Shown one piece after another: positions 1-6,218 of a stretch of 7,983 bases of DNA. Both the position numbers and the translations under genes were made by a program. Each line of letters opens with the position of its first letter. Within the stretch, counting starts at the first letter, position 1. Origin of the DNA: Mobilicoccus sp032100225 (GTDB taxonomy: Bacteria > Actinomycetota > Actinomycetes > Actinomycetales > Dermatophilaceae); contig DAMDJY010000153.1 in NCBI GenBank assembly GCA_032100225.1, positions 1 to 7,983 on the forward strand, read 5' to 3'. The notes below the pieces were generated by a model. That model was not told where the DNA came from, made no database searches, and saw nothing but the letters and a program-made list of their open reading frames with translations.

Positions 1-765
1 GCACCCATTGATCGGACTCTCACACGACCTGGACCGATCCACGGGGTCCTGCCAGACATGACCCACTGGGTGGGTGCGCTCATCACGAGCAGCCAGATCA
101 TCGGCACCACGGGCATCACGCCGGTGCGCGCCATGATCAACGAGGGCGCATCCCTCATCCCCACGCAGCGCCTCGCGTTGTGCTGCGTCGTCGAGTCAGG
201 CACCGGCGAGCTGGAGGCGGCTGCATTCGGCACCGCCGAAGACGCCTGGGCCGCAACGGCCGCCGTCGCCGCGCAGACGCACGTGACGTACGTCGACGAG
301 CCGTTCCGCAAGGTCGTCGCGATCATGCCGGAGCGGTACGAGGACATCTGGACCGCGGCCAAGGGCTTCTACAAGACCGAGCCCGCGGTGGCCGACGGTG
401 GCGAGGTCGTCATCTACGCGCCGCACATCACCGAGGTCAGCGAGACCCACCACGAGATCTACGAGATCGGCTACCACTGCCGCGACTACTTCGTGAAGCA
501 GTGGGACGAGTTCAAGGACGTGCACTGGGGCGTCCTCGCGCACTCCACCCACATGCGCGGGCGCGGCACCTACGACGAGGCGACCGGCGAGGAGAATCTG
601 CGCATCAACGTCACGTTGGCGACGCAGATCCCGGCCGAGACGTGTGCACGGATCAACGTCGGTTACCTGGACCCGGCCACGATGGATCTTGCGGCGCTGG
701 AGGCCGACCCCGGAGTGACCGTCGTGCACAACGCCGGCGAGATCCTCTTCCGCCTGCGCGACTGA
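1..765 (+). CDS. LarA-family (DUF2088) racemase/epimerase-like protein, 3' part
   Basis: The reading frame is open from base 1, so the N-terminus lies outside the window; the ATG at 58 is internal, has no ribosome site, and the codons before it continue the same fold. What is visible is the C-terminal half of a LarA-type protein: the stretch after GITPVRAMINEGASL resembles the family's NPVxxxIxxAxxL helix, followed by a cofactor-domain strand. PERYEDIWTAAKGF, with Lys at 361-363, matches the family's YPLDxxLYQAxK segment that carries a substrate-binding Lys. LarA uses a nickel pincer nucleotide to racemise 2-hydroxyacids. Its catalytic and nickel-binding histidines and cofactor-attachment Lys lie upstream of this fragment, so activity cannot be judged. 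Relatives act on lactate, malate, other hydroxyacids and sugar acids; the substrate here is unknown. Family assignment is good, specific function open. Confidence 0.78.
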   Translation, partial: APIDRTLTRPGPIHGVLPDMTHWVGALITSSQIIGTTGITPVRAMINEGASLIPTQRLALCCVVESGTGELEAAAFGTAEDAWAATAAVAAQTHVTYVDEPFRKVVAIMPERYEDIWTAAKGFYKTEPAVADGGEVVIYAPHITEVSETHHEIYEIGYHCRDYFVKQWDEFKDVHWGVLAHSTHMRGRGTYDEATGEENLRINVTLATQIPAETCARINVGYLDPATMDLAALEADPGVTVVHNAGEILFRLRD

Positions 766-771
766 CCTCTG

Positions 772-809
772 CGTCCGGTCGGCGTGGAGTCAGCGACGCC
801 GACCGGACG
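772..809. terminator. Bidirectional hairpin terminator
   Basis: A perfect 14-bp inverted repeat (CGTCCGGTCGGCGT at 772-785, its complement at 796-809) encloses a 10-nt loop. It sits directly after the LarA-like stop codon and between two convergent genes, so it probably ends both transcripts. There is no clear T tract, as is common in high-GC actinobacteria. The right arm encodes the last residues (PSGRRR) of the LacI-family gene, and that gene's stop codon (790-792) lies in the loop. Confidence 0.85.
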
Positions 810-1815
810 GCGCAGGGCCGGTGGATCCGCGTTCGAGGAGTCGCACCGGGAGCACCGTGGGGCGTTCACGCACCGTGGCCTTGCCTGTCGCGAGCGCGAC
901 GAGGTGCTGAGTCGCGGTCTCGCCGAGCTTGGTCAGCGGCGCGGCGACGGTCGTCAGGGGGGGCGTGATCAGGTCGGAGCCGAAGATGTTGTCGAAACCG
1001 ATGACGCTGACGTCGTTCGGCACCTGCACCCCGAGTTCGCGCAGACCCATGATGAGGCCCATCGCGACGAGGTCGTTGTAGGCGATGACGGCGCCGTCGC
1101 CGCGCTCGATGACGGCCCTCGCGGCTGCGCGTCCGCCGGCGACGGTGGGCTCGACCGGTCCGACGCGGTGCTCGGTCAGGTCGAGTTCCATCGACGCTTC
1201 GCGGACGGCACGCCACCGGCTGCCATCGGCCCAGGACGCCTCGGGGCCGGCGATGTAGGTGATGCGGGAGTGCCCCAAGGTGACGAGGTGCTCGATGGCC
1301 CGGCGCACGCCGCGGCCGGTGTCGGGGATGACGCTGGGCAGCCCGGGGACGACGCGGTTGAGGACGACGACCGGCGCCGTCTTGGCCAGGGACCGCAGCT
1401 CGGCGTCGGACAGCCGCGAGCTGGCGATGACGAACCCGTCGGTCAGCGGCATCGAGCGCTCGACCAGGCGACGTTCGAGGCCGTCCTGCTCCTGCGCATC
1501 GGCGAGCAGGACGACGTATCCCGCTGCGGCAGCAGCACTCTAGGCGCCGCGGATGATGGGAAAGAAGACGGGGTTGGTGACGTCGGACACGACGAGGCAC
1601 AGGGCGTGAGTCCGCACGGCTCCGTCGGGGCGGGTGTGCTGCACGTGGTCGCGCCGGTATCCCAGTTGTTCGGCCACCTCGTGAACGCGTTTGGCCGTCG
1701 TGGTGGAGACGCGCCCGGGTCGGGAGAAGGCGCGGGAAACAGTGGAGGGACTCACACCGGCGACCTCGGCGACGTCATAGATGGTCGCGGTCTTGGAGTC
1801 GCCGGCCGTGGACAT
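790..1815 (-). pseudogene. LacI-family transcriptional repressor with internal amber codon
   Basis: Read from ATG 1815 to TGA 790, this would be a 341-codon LacI/GalR repressor of normal length. Residues 11-30 (TIYDVAEVAGVSPSTVSRAF) are a classic LacI helix-turn-helix; the effector-binding domain follows from about residue 70 and ends with the family's typical RLLERGSTG. Codon 92 (1542-1540) is TAG, in a segment that otherwise reads NPVFFPIIRGA-stop-SAAAAAGYVVLLAD. Relatives usually have Glu there, so one GAG to TAG change explains it. The frame is the same on both sides, with no frameshift. The truncated 91-residue product would keep the HTH but lose effector binding and dimerisation. The hinge after the HTH (HVQHTRPDGAVRTHA) lacks the usual AR-x-L helix signature. 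The gene is divergent from deoD, so it may have controlled deoD, the LarA-like gene or the symporter. A sequencing error is the main alternative. Confidence 0.85.
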
Positions 1816-1821
1816 GAGCAG

Positions 1822-1827
1822 ACACTA
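1822..1827 (-). promoter_or_regulatory. Possible -10 box of a leaderless LacI-family transcript
   Basis: On the minus strand TAGTGT (TANNNT type) lies 6 nt before the repressor ATG at 1815. Transcription from it would begin at or next to the start codon, which would explain why no ribosome site is visible. No convincing -35 box was found. The box overlaps a short dyad GACA-N3-TGTC (1821-1831) that could be a small operator. This is inferred from spacing only. Confidence 0.35.
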
Positions 1828-1892
1828 TGTCAACAAAGCGGGGTGGTGGCCGCAGTTTCACGGCCCGTTTTGGAACACCGGCGGCGGGCTCG

Positions 1893-1922
1893 TTGACGGG
1901 CGTTCCTCCGGCCTTCTAGCGT
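1893..1922 (+). promoter_or_regulatory. Likely deoD promoter
   Basis: TTGACG (1893-1898) and TAGCGT (1917-1922) are spaced 18 bp apart and face deoD, giving a leader of about 30 nt before its GTG. The hexamers fit sigma-70-like actinobacterial promoters (TTGACN / TANNNT). The region 1816-1958 between the divergent genes holds no other clear coding signal. Confidence 0.5.
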
Positions 1923-1958
1923 CGATGACGACATCACCACCGCACCCAGGAGAGCTCC

Positions 1959-2684
1959 GTGAGCGCCGCCGGCACCCCCCACATCCAGCCCAACGGCGCC
2001 CCCATCGCGGAGTCGATCCTGCTCCCCGGCGATCCGCTTCGGGCCAAGTTCATCGCCGACACCTACCTCGAGGACGTCGTCTGCTTCAACGAGGTCCGCA
2101 ACATGTTGGGCTTCACCGGCACCTACCGGGGCACGCCGGTCTCGGTGATGGGCACGGGCATGGGCATCCCGTCGATCTCCATCTACTCGTACGAGCTCAT
2201 CCACACCTTCGGAGTGAAGACGCTGATCCGCGTCGGTTCCTGCGGCGGCATGCAGAAGGACGTCGACCTCTACGACGTCGTCGTCGCCCAGGCCGCCTCG
2301 ACCGACTCGAACTACCTCGCCCAGTTCGGGGCTCCCGGCACCTACGCCCCGATCGGGTCCTTCCGGCTGCTGGAGAAGGCCGTCGCCGCAGCCCGCGCCG
2401 CCGAGCAGAAGGTGCACGTCGGCAACATCCTCTCCAGCGACATCTTCTACAACGCCGACGAGAGCGCCATCGAGCGCTGGGCGCGCATGGGCATCCTCGC
2501 CGTCGAGATGGAGTCGGCCGGCTTGTACGCCAACGCCGCCGCGGCCGGGATCGACGCGCTCGGGATCTTCACGGTCAGCGACAACCTCGTCACGGGCGCA
2601 CGCACGACTCCTGAAGAACGACAGAGCGCCTTCACATCGATGATGGAGATCGCGCTGACCACGGTGACGACGCCGACCGAGTGA
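1959..2684 (+). CDS. deoD: Purine nucleoside phosphorylase, DeoD type
   Basis: A cytoplasmic enzyme of purine salvage that splits purine (deoxy)nucleosides with phosphate into the base and (deoxy)ribose-1-phosphate. The 241-residue length matches hexameric bacterial DeoD. Key residues are in place with a constant +4 offset from E. coli: His8, the phosphate-binding PGDPLRAK loop (Gly24, Arg28), Arg47, Arg91 in RVGSCGG, the EME ribose-binding triad (183-185), Asp208 in the SDN motif that protonates the base, and Arg221. The GTG start is chosen because AGGAGA (1948-1953) lies 5 nt upstream and because residues TPHIQPNGAPIAES align with the family N-terminus. It is divergent from a LacI-family gene, an arrangement that recalls LacI-family CytR control of nucleoside genes in enterobacteria, though control here is only inferred. 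It ends 9 nt from the convergent symporter remnant. No damage is seen. Confidence 0.96.
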   Translation: MSAAGTPHIQPNGAPIAESILLPGDPLRAKFIADTYLEDVVCFNEVRNMLGFTGTYRGTPVSVMGTGMGIPSISIYSYELIHTFGVKTLIRVGSCGGMQKDVDLYDVVVAQAASTDSNYLAQFGAPGTYAPIGSFRLLEKAVAAARAAEQKVHVGNILSSDIFYNADESAIERWARMGILAVEMESAGLYANAAAAGIDALGIFTVSDNLVTGARTTPEERQSAFTSMMEIALTTVTTPTE

Positions 2685-2693
2685 GGCCGGGGG

Positions 2694-3930
2694 TCACTCC
2701 TGGGTGGCCGTCGACCCCTGCGGAGTCTCGCCGCGTTCGGCGATGATCTCGCGCAAGCGGTCGTCGGTGAGGGATAGGCGACGAACATCAGGGCTCCGAG
2801 CAGGGCGAACACGGCCGGGCCGAGCCCGATGGCGGCGCGGATCGCCGTGAGTGCCTCCTCGCTCTGTGTGGGCAGCGACGCGTCGGACCCACCGAGAGAG
2901 AGCGCGTAGGCCACGAACGCACCCGCGAGCGCCTGCGCCACCTTGCGAAAGAACGAGTAGACGGCGTAGGTGGCGCCCTCGGTGCGGTCGCCGGTGAGGT
3001 GGTAGCCGTATTCGACGGTGTCGGCCTCGAAGGCGAACAGCAGCGACATCGTCATGCCCTGACAGAAGCCGAGCAGCAGGCACGTCACGACCAGGGCGGG
3101 CATCGACGCGGGCATGACGAACACCCACACCCCCAGAAGCACGAACCCGGCCGCGCCGATGGAGAAGGCGTTCTTCTTGCCGATGTGGGCGACGACCGCC
3201 GGCACCACCGGCACCGCGATGAGCGAGGCCACGGCGACGGAGACGATCATCGCGACCATGGCGGTGGCACTGCCGAAGACATAGGTCGCGAAGTACGCCT
3301 GTGCCCCCTGCACCGAGAACACCCCGACGAGGAAGACGAGGTTGCTCACGCAGAGGATCAGCAGGGGGCGGTTGCGGCGCACCGTGTCGACGGTGGCGCG
3401 GAGCGTGACCCGCGGGACGTCGTAGACGATCCGCTCCCGGCAGGCCACGAAGCAGAACAGGTCGAGGGCGTAGCCGACGACGGCGAACAGCAGCGTGGCT
3501 GCGGTGAAGAACTGCTGCAGCCCCGCGACGTCGCCGCGGAGGCGCTCGATCTGTGGGTCGCAGACGACGACGATCACCAGGATCGTGATCATCGGGCCGA
3601 GGGACCGGTAGACGCCGAGGCGCGCACGCTCGACGGGCTCGGTGGTCATCACGGTGGCGAGCGACCCGTACGGGATGTTGACGAGCGGGTACAACGTGCC
3701 GAGCACCGTGTACGTGACGTAGGCGTAGACGTACTGCGCCGTGGTGCTGCCGAGGTCCGGCATCGAGAACAGCGCCACCGAGGAGAGCAGCAGGGGCGCG
3801 GAGACGATCAGGATGTAGGGCCGGAACCTGCCCCACCTGCTCCGCGTGATGTCCACCAGGCGCCCCGCGAGCAGGTCGGCGAACGCGTCCCAGATGCGCA
3901 CGACGAGGAACATCGTGCCGATCGGCGCCG
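2694..3930 (-). pseudogene. GPH/MelB-type sugar:cation symporter, main 3' fragment
   Basis: This is the bulk of a membrane symporter of the glycoside-pentoside-hexuronide family (MFS_2), which imports sugars or glycosides with H+ or Na+. The start of homology reads PAPIGTMFLVVRIWDAFAD. The two Asp of WDAFAD match the cation-site pair Asp55/Asp59 of MelB, and TRSRWGRFRPY is the conserved loop after helix 2. About ten further hydrophobic helices follow. Helix 1 is missing: upstream of 3930 the DNA becomes the zeta-toxin gene in another frame, and the lost N-terminus lies at 5880-5966. A second lesion lies near 2771-2773: after LMFVAYP the frame must shift by one base to reach the likely native tail LTDDRLREIIAERGET, ending at TGA 2694. 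Unshifted, the frame runs on to 2447, antisense to deoD. With the first helix gone and the tail shifted, it is almost certainly non-functional as a transporter. Confidence 0.85.
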
Positions 3931-4542
3931 GAGGTAGGTCACACCGTCGCGGTCCAGGATCGTGAAGCGGTCGACGCTTTCTGAGCCTGCGAGGTCTCGG
4001 ACCGTGTCGGGTAGGGCCGCGATCGCCTGGTCATGTGCTGCAACGGGCGTCCAGCGGGCCATTGACGGATCGGCGTCATAGAAGCGTGTGAGGGTCGCGA
4101 CGAGGCTGACGGGCGCGGGAACGGCTACGACGGCGGCGTGGATGCTCCATCCGAGGTCGTGTGCGCGTCGAGCGGTGTCCGCGGGGACGGTCAGGGTGCG
4201 CCAGGTGCCTTCGATGACGGCGCTGTGCTGGTTGGCGAGGGCGTGTTCGACGGCCATGGCCGTCCATTCCTTGGCCAGCGCGGCCGTGACGTCGGGCATC
4301 CGGGTCGGGTCTGACCTGAGGGTGCACTCGTATTGCGGGTGGTGGCGCCGGAACGCGTCACCTTCGATCAGGACCAGGTCCTCCTCGGCGTGGATCGCGG
4401 TCAGGACGTCTGTGGCCCGGCTCTTGCCGGCCCCGGGCTGCCCTCCCAGGAGCACGACCACCGGCGAGGGTGAGATGGCCGCGCCCTCGAACAGGTTGGG
4501 CGCGATCTCGTCGGTGAAGATGCGCCTGGCGGTGGTTGTCAC
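3808..4542 (-). CDS. Zeta-toxin family kinase with truncated, hybrid C-terminus
   Basis: A P-loop kinase of the zeta/PezT toxin family. Studied members phosphorylate UDP-N-acetylglucosamine and block cell-wall synthesis; the substrate here is unproven. Visible motifs: Walker A GGQPGAGKS (33-41), the probable catalytic base Asp62 in IEGDAFRRHHP, EGT (111-113), and the Arg-rich stretch TRFYDADPSMARW followed by HD (170-171). The GTG start at 4542 overlaps the antitoxin stop by 4 nt (GTGA), which indicates translational coupling. Native sequence runs to about Leu204 (TILDRDGVTYL). From 3930 on, the frame enters symporter DNA out of frame and adds about 40 Arg/Ser-rich residues up to the stop at 3808. 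Relatives usually continue for some tens of residues after the LDRDG strand, so the real C-terminus seems lost. The kinase core is complete, so some activity may remain, but it may also be inactive or unstable. Confidence 0.85.
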   Translation of the reverse strand: MTTTARRIFTDEIAPNLFEGAAISPSPVVVLLGGQPGAGKSRATDVLTAIHAEEDLVLIEGDAFRRHHPQYECTLRSDPTRMPDVTAALAKEWTAMAVEHALANQHSAVIEGTWRTLTVPADTARRAHDLGWSIHAAVVAVPAPVSLVATLTRFYDADPSMARWTPVAAHDQAIAALPDTVRDLAGSESVDRFTILDRDGVTYLRRRSARCSSSCASGTRSPTCSRGAWWTSRGAGGAGSGPTS

Positions 4543-5186
4543 GGGTGCACGGTAGAGCCCGCACGGGTGAGGATGTCTCGACTCTCGTGGATGAGGTTGA
4601 TGCGGGCGGCTGTGTCGGTGGCGCGTCGGGCGCGACGGGCGAGGTCGTGCCTGACCTGCGGGTCGGGCTCGTGGGCGCGGAGGTGGGTGAGTGCTTGCTC
4701 GACCAGTGTCTTCATGAGGTCGTCGAGCAGGTCGGGGTTCATGCGCTCTAGTTGCTCGTCCTCGCTCAAGGTGGCCTCGTGCGCCGCCCGCACATCAAGG
4801 GCGACCTGGGGTGGAACGGTGCCCCGGACGATGGCCCGGTCAAGGGCCGACATGGGCCCTTCCCCCGCGTCGATGAGGGCCCGCGTCAGGGTGGCCGTGG
4901 TGATCTGTCGCCGTTCGTAGGTGTCAACGGCGTCGAGGATCGCTCGGCTGCGGGAGTCCACAGGGGTGCCCTGCCACTGGCGAAGCCGGCGGCTGATAGC
5001 GGCCTGGCTGACGTCTAGTCGGCGGGCGAGGTCGGTTTGCGGGATACCGATCGCGCTGGCGTGCTCCATCAGGGCAGCCCGGTCGCGGCTCAGGGAGCGG
5101 ATGTGGGCTTCGACGGCGCTCAACGCGTCCAGGACCGTGTCGCTCGAGTCCGACTGCAAGGCGGCCGCGACTACCGGGTCTGCCAT
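4539..5186 (-). CDS. HTH-containing antitoxin of the zeta-type toxin
   Basis: A 215-residue, probably soluble protein encoded immediately before the zeta kinase, with a 4-nt overlap. Residues 47-69 (GIPQTDLARRLDVSQAAISRRL) form a clear helix-turn-helix, so it should bind DNA. The rest is mostly charged helix, including LSEDEQLERMNPDLLDDLMK, and may wrap the kinase, as PezA does for PezT. Fusion of a repressor HTH and a toxin-neutralising part is known in PezA-like antitoxins; the order antitoxin then toxin on one transcript is typical. The ATG at 5186 is chosen because AGAGAGGG lies 5 nt upstream and because the palindromic promoter 5209-5226 is directly in front. Upstream in-frame codons to 5411 lie inside the divergent phosphatase and are not coding. 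It probably represses its own promoter through that palindrome. Sequence identity to a named antitoxin family was not recognised. Confidence 0.78.
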   Translation of the reverse strand: MADPVVAAALQSDSSDTVLDALSAVEAHIRSLSRDRAALMEHASAIGIPQTDLARRLDVSQAAISRRLRQWQGTPVDSRSRAILDAVDTYERRQITTATLTRALIDAGEGPMSALDRAIVRGTVPPQVALDVRAAHEATLSEDEQLERMNPDLLDDLMKTLVEQALTHLRAHEPDPQVRHDLARRARRATDTAARINLIHESRDILTRAGSTVHP

Positions 5187-5208
5187 GAGCACCCTCTCTG
5201 AGCTAGGA

Positions 5209-5226
5209 TTATACGTAAGCGTATAA
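5209..5226. promoter_or_regulatory. Palindromic operator containing two divergent -10 boxes
   Basis: TTATACG (5209-5215) and CGTATAA (5220-5226) form a perfect 7-bp inverted repeat around TAAG in an AT-rich island. The left arm reads TATAAT on the minus strand (5213-5208), a consensus -10 box for the antitoxin-toxin operon. The right arm reads TATAAC on the plus strand (5222-5227) for the phosphatase, whose ATG is only 11 nt further on. Neither side has a good -35 box. A protein bound here, most simply the HTH antitoxin, would shut both promoters. Confidence 0.65.
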
Positions 5227-5237
5227 CAGGGGGTCGA

Positions 5238-5879
5238 ATGACAACACGGGTGTGCCTGGTACGTCATGCTGAGTCGGCGATGAACCGTGATCATCGGGAC
5301 TTGGTGGGAGGGCGGAGCAACCAGACCCCCTTGTCCGACGACGGTGAAGCCGCTGCGCGGCGGTGGGGTCAAGCCCGCGCGAGGCTGCCACGTCCGGACG
5401 CGATCGCGCACACCAGCGCATTGCGTTCGATCCGCACGGCCCAGCTCATCGCACAGGGAGCGGAATGGTCGGCACCCTTCGTCCTGGAAGACGGGCTCTT
5501 GGAGCTCTCTCAGGGGGTGGCCGAGGGCCAGCCTCGCGAGCAGTGGTGGACACCGGCAGCTCTGGCCGCGATGCGCGCCGATCCGCTAGGGCACGTCCTC
5601 TCCCCTGGGGGTGAGTCCCATCGTCAGGTGCAGGAGCGGATGCGTCAGGCGCTCGGCCGACTGGCCGACCGGTACCCAGGGGGTTACGTGGTGGCCGTCG
5701 GGCATGGAATCGCGATCCGCTCGCTGGCCTGGTCGATCACAGGCGGCTCGCACGATGTTTTCCGTCAGACGGCATTGCCCAACCTGGGCGCCCTGGAGGT
5801 CATCGCCGACCCTCAAGGCCGAGTCCGTGTGGCTGCCGGTTCCGCCGGCCCTGTCCCCATCGGGGCCCAGACGACATAG
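5238..5879 (+). CDS. Histidine phosphatase superfamily protein (PGAM-like)
   Basis: A 213-residue soluble enzyme of the histidine phosphatase (phosphoglycerate mutase-like) superfamily, which removes phosphate through a phospho-histidine intermediate. It has the full catalytic set: LVRHAES with nucleophile His10 and Arg9, Arg63 in TSALRSIRTAQ, Glu89 in LLELSQG, the PGGES turn (123-127), and the second His156 in VVAVGHG. SD-like AGGGGG (5228-5233) lies 4 nt before the ATG. The substrate cannot be read from sequence; relatives include broad-specificity phosphatases and cobalamin or sugar-phosphate enzymes. It is divergent from the antitoxin-zeta operon and shares its palindromic promoter, which suggests a linked role, for example reversing a phosphorylation made by the kinase (inference). 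Its TAG stop (5877-5879) lies exactly at the insertion border, so the last few residues (GPVPIGAQTT) may not be the original end. Confidence 0.88.
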   Translation: MTTRVCLVRHAESAMNRDHRDLVGGRSNQTPLSDDGEAAARRWGQARARLPRPDAIAHTSALRSIRTAQLIAQGAEWSAPFVLEDGLLELSQGVAEGQPREQWWTPAALAAMRADPLGHVLSPGGESHRQVQERMRQALGRLADRYPGGYVVAVGHGIAIRSLAWSITGGSHDVFRQTALPNLGALEVIADPQGRVRVAAGSAGPVPIGAQTT

Positions 5880-5966
5880 GAACAACGCCTGCATCGAGAA
5901 GGCCACGTTGTTGGCCATGTCCCCGCTCATGTAGCCGAGGTAGTTCAAGGGCCTCAGTCGGTCCAT
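5880..5966 (-). pseudogene. GPH/MelB-type symporter, detached N-terminal fragment
   Basis: From ATG 5966 the minus strand reads MDRLRPLNYLGYMSG followed by DMANNVAFSMQALF. This is the typical start of GPH-family symporters (LGYGxGDxANNxxFSxxxxFL), i.e. the first half of transmembrane helix 1. Homology stops at 5877-5880, where the histidine phosphatase begins in the opposite direction. The expected continuation (a YYTD-type segment and then GTMFLVVRIWDAF) is found on the same strand from 3930 downward, so the two pieces were one gene. No clear ribosome site precedes the ATG; the frame stays open to 6161, but that part shows no family similarity. In its present form it would run on antisense through the phosphatase to 5586. 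Confidence 0.8.
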
Positions 5967-6072
5967 CGCGCGCCCGTCTACTGCCGTTCCGTCGCCGGGT
6001 GACTCCGGCCTCGCCTCACGCTCTCGGTGTCCTTCTCGACATCCACTGTCGGGTCTCGGACGCGGCAGATAC

Positions 6073-6093
6073 GCCGAATGGCCACCATTCGGC
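6073..6093. promoter_or_regulatory. Perfect 9-bp inverted repeat, possible operator
   Basis: GCCGAATGG (6073-6081) and CCATTCGGC (6085-6093) are exact inverted repeats separated by CCA. The element lies in the 252-nt non-coding stretch 5967-6218 between the symporter N-terminus and gnd, two divergent genes, so it could be a repressor site for either. Without a T tract it is unlikely to be a terminator. No good -35/-10 pair was found in this stretch, and nothing else in it looks coding. Confidence 0.5.
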
Positions 6094-6207
6094 CCCTCAC
6101 AAACCGACGCGAGGACGCCGGGCCATGAGGGCAACACCCGGCAACCCGTTTCCTCACCCACCCGTCACGGCGTTGAATGAGGGCGATGTCTTTCCCGTTC
6201 CCCGTCG

Positions 6208-6213
6208 AAGGAG
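6208..6213 (+). promoter_or_regulatory. Ribosome binding site that sets the gnd start
   Basis: AAGGAG ends 5 nt before ATG 6219. It decides against the in-frame ATG at 6177 and against an internal start at GTG 6369 that would give a family-length protein but has no ribosome site. Confidence 0.8.
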
Positions 6214-6218
6214 CTGCC

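Larger units (their letters stand above)
3931..5879. other. Inserted toxin-antitoxin-phosphatase cassette
   Basis: The roughly 1.95 kb segment separates the two pieces of one symporter gene and shares no role with it. It contains a zeta-type kinase, its HTH partner and a histidine phosphatase. The left border is near 3930, where zeta homology ends and symporter homology begins; the right border is near 5877-5880, where the symporter N-terminal fragment begins. Comparison with the usual spacing between helix 1 and the GTMFLVVRxWDA segment suggests that about 11 symporter codons are missing, so the insertion removed some target DNA. No transposase, integrase, terminal inverted repeat or target duplication was found. 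It may be the remnant of a larger element or an illegitimate recombination product. Borders are accurate to perhaps 10 bp. Confidence 0.7.

Noticed and set aside
1828..1833. TTGACA on the minus strand as a -35 box for the repressor
   Set aside because: It is only 12 nt before the ATG, so the -10 box would fall inside the coding region and match poorly.
784..1896. Plus-strand open frame of 370 codons opposite the LacI-family gene
   Set aside because: Low-complexity antisense shadow (Gly/Asp/Arg-rich), with no ribosome site; the minus strand shows clear LacI homology.
2690..2718. GGGGTC...GACCCC hairpin between deoD and the symporter as a terminator
   Set aside because: Only 6 bp with a 17-nt loop in GC-rich DNA and no T tract; too weak to claim.
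5187..5411. Upstream in-frame extension of the antitoxin to 290 residues
   Set aside because: It lies inside the divergent phosphatase gene and crosses the palindromic promoter; ATG 5186 has a good ribosome site.
3931..5879. Terminal inverted repeats or a transposase that would make the cassette a transposon
   Set aside because: The ends were compared in both orientations without a convincing match, and no frame resembles a transposase or integrase.
3901..5886. AGGAACA present near both junctions (about 3906 and 5878) as a target duplication
   Set aside because: On the left copy it encodes the MFL of the symporter's GTMFLVV and on the right copy the LFL of ALFL; the match follows from similar codons and is not at the exact borders.
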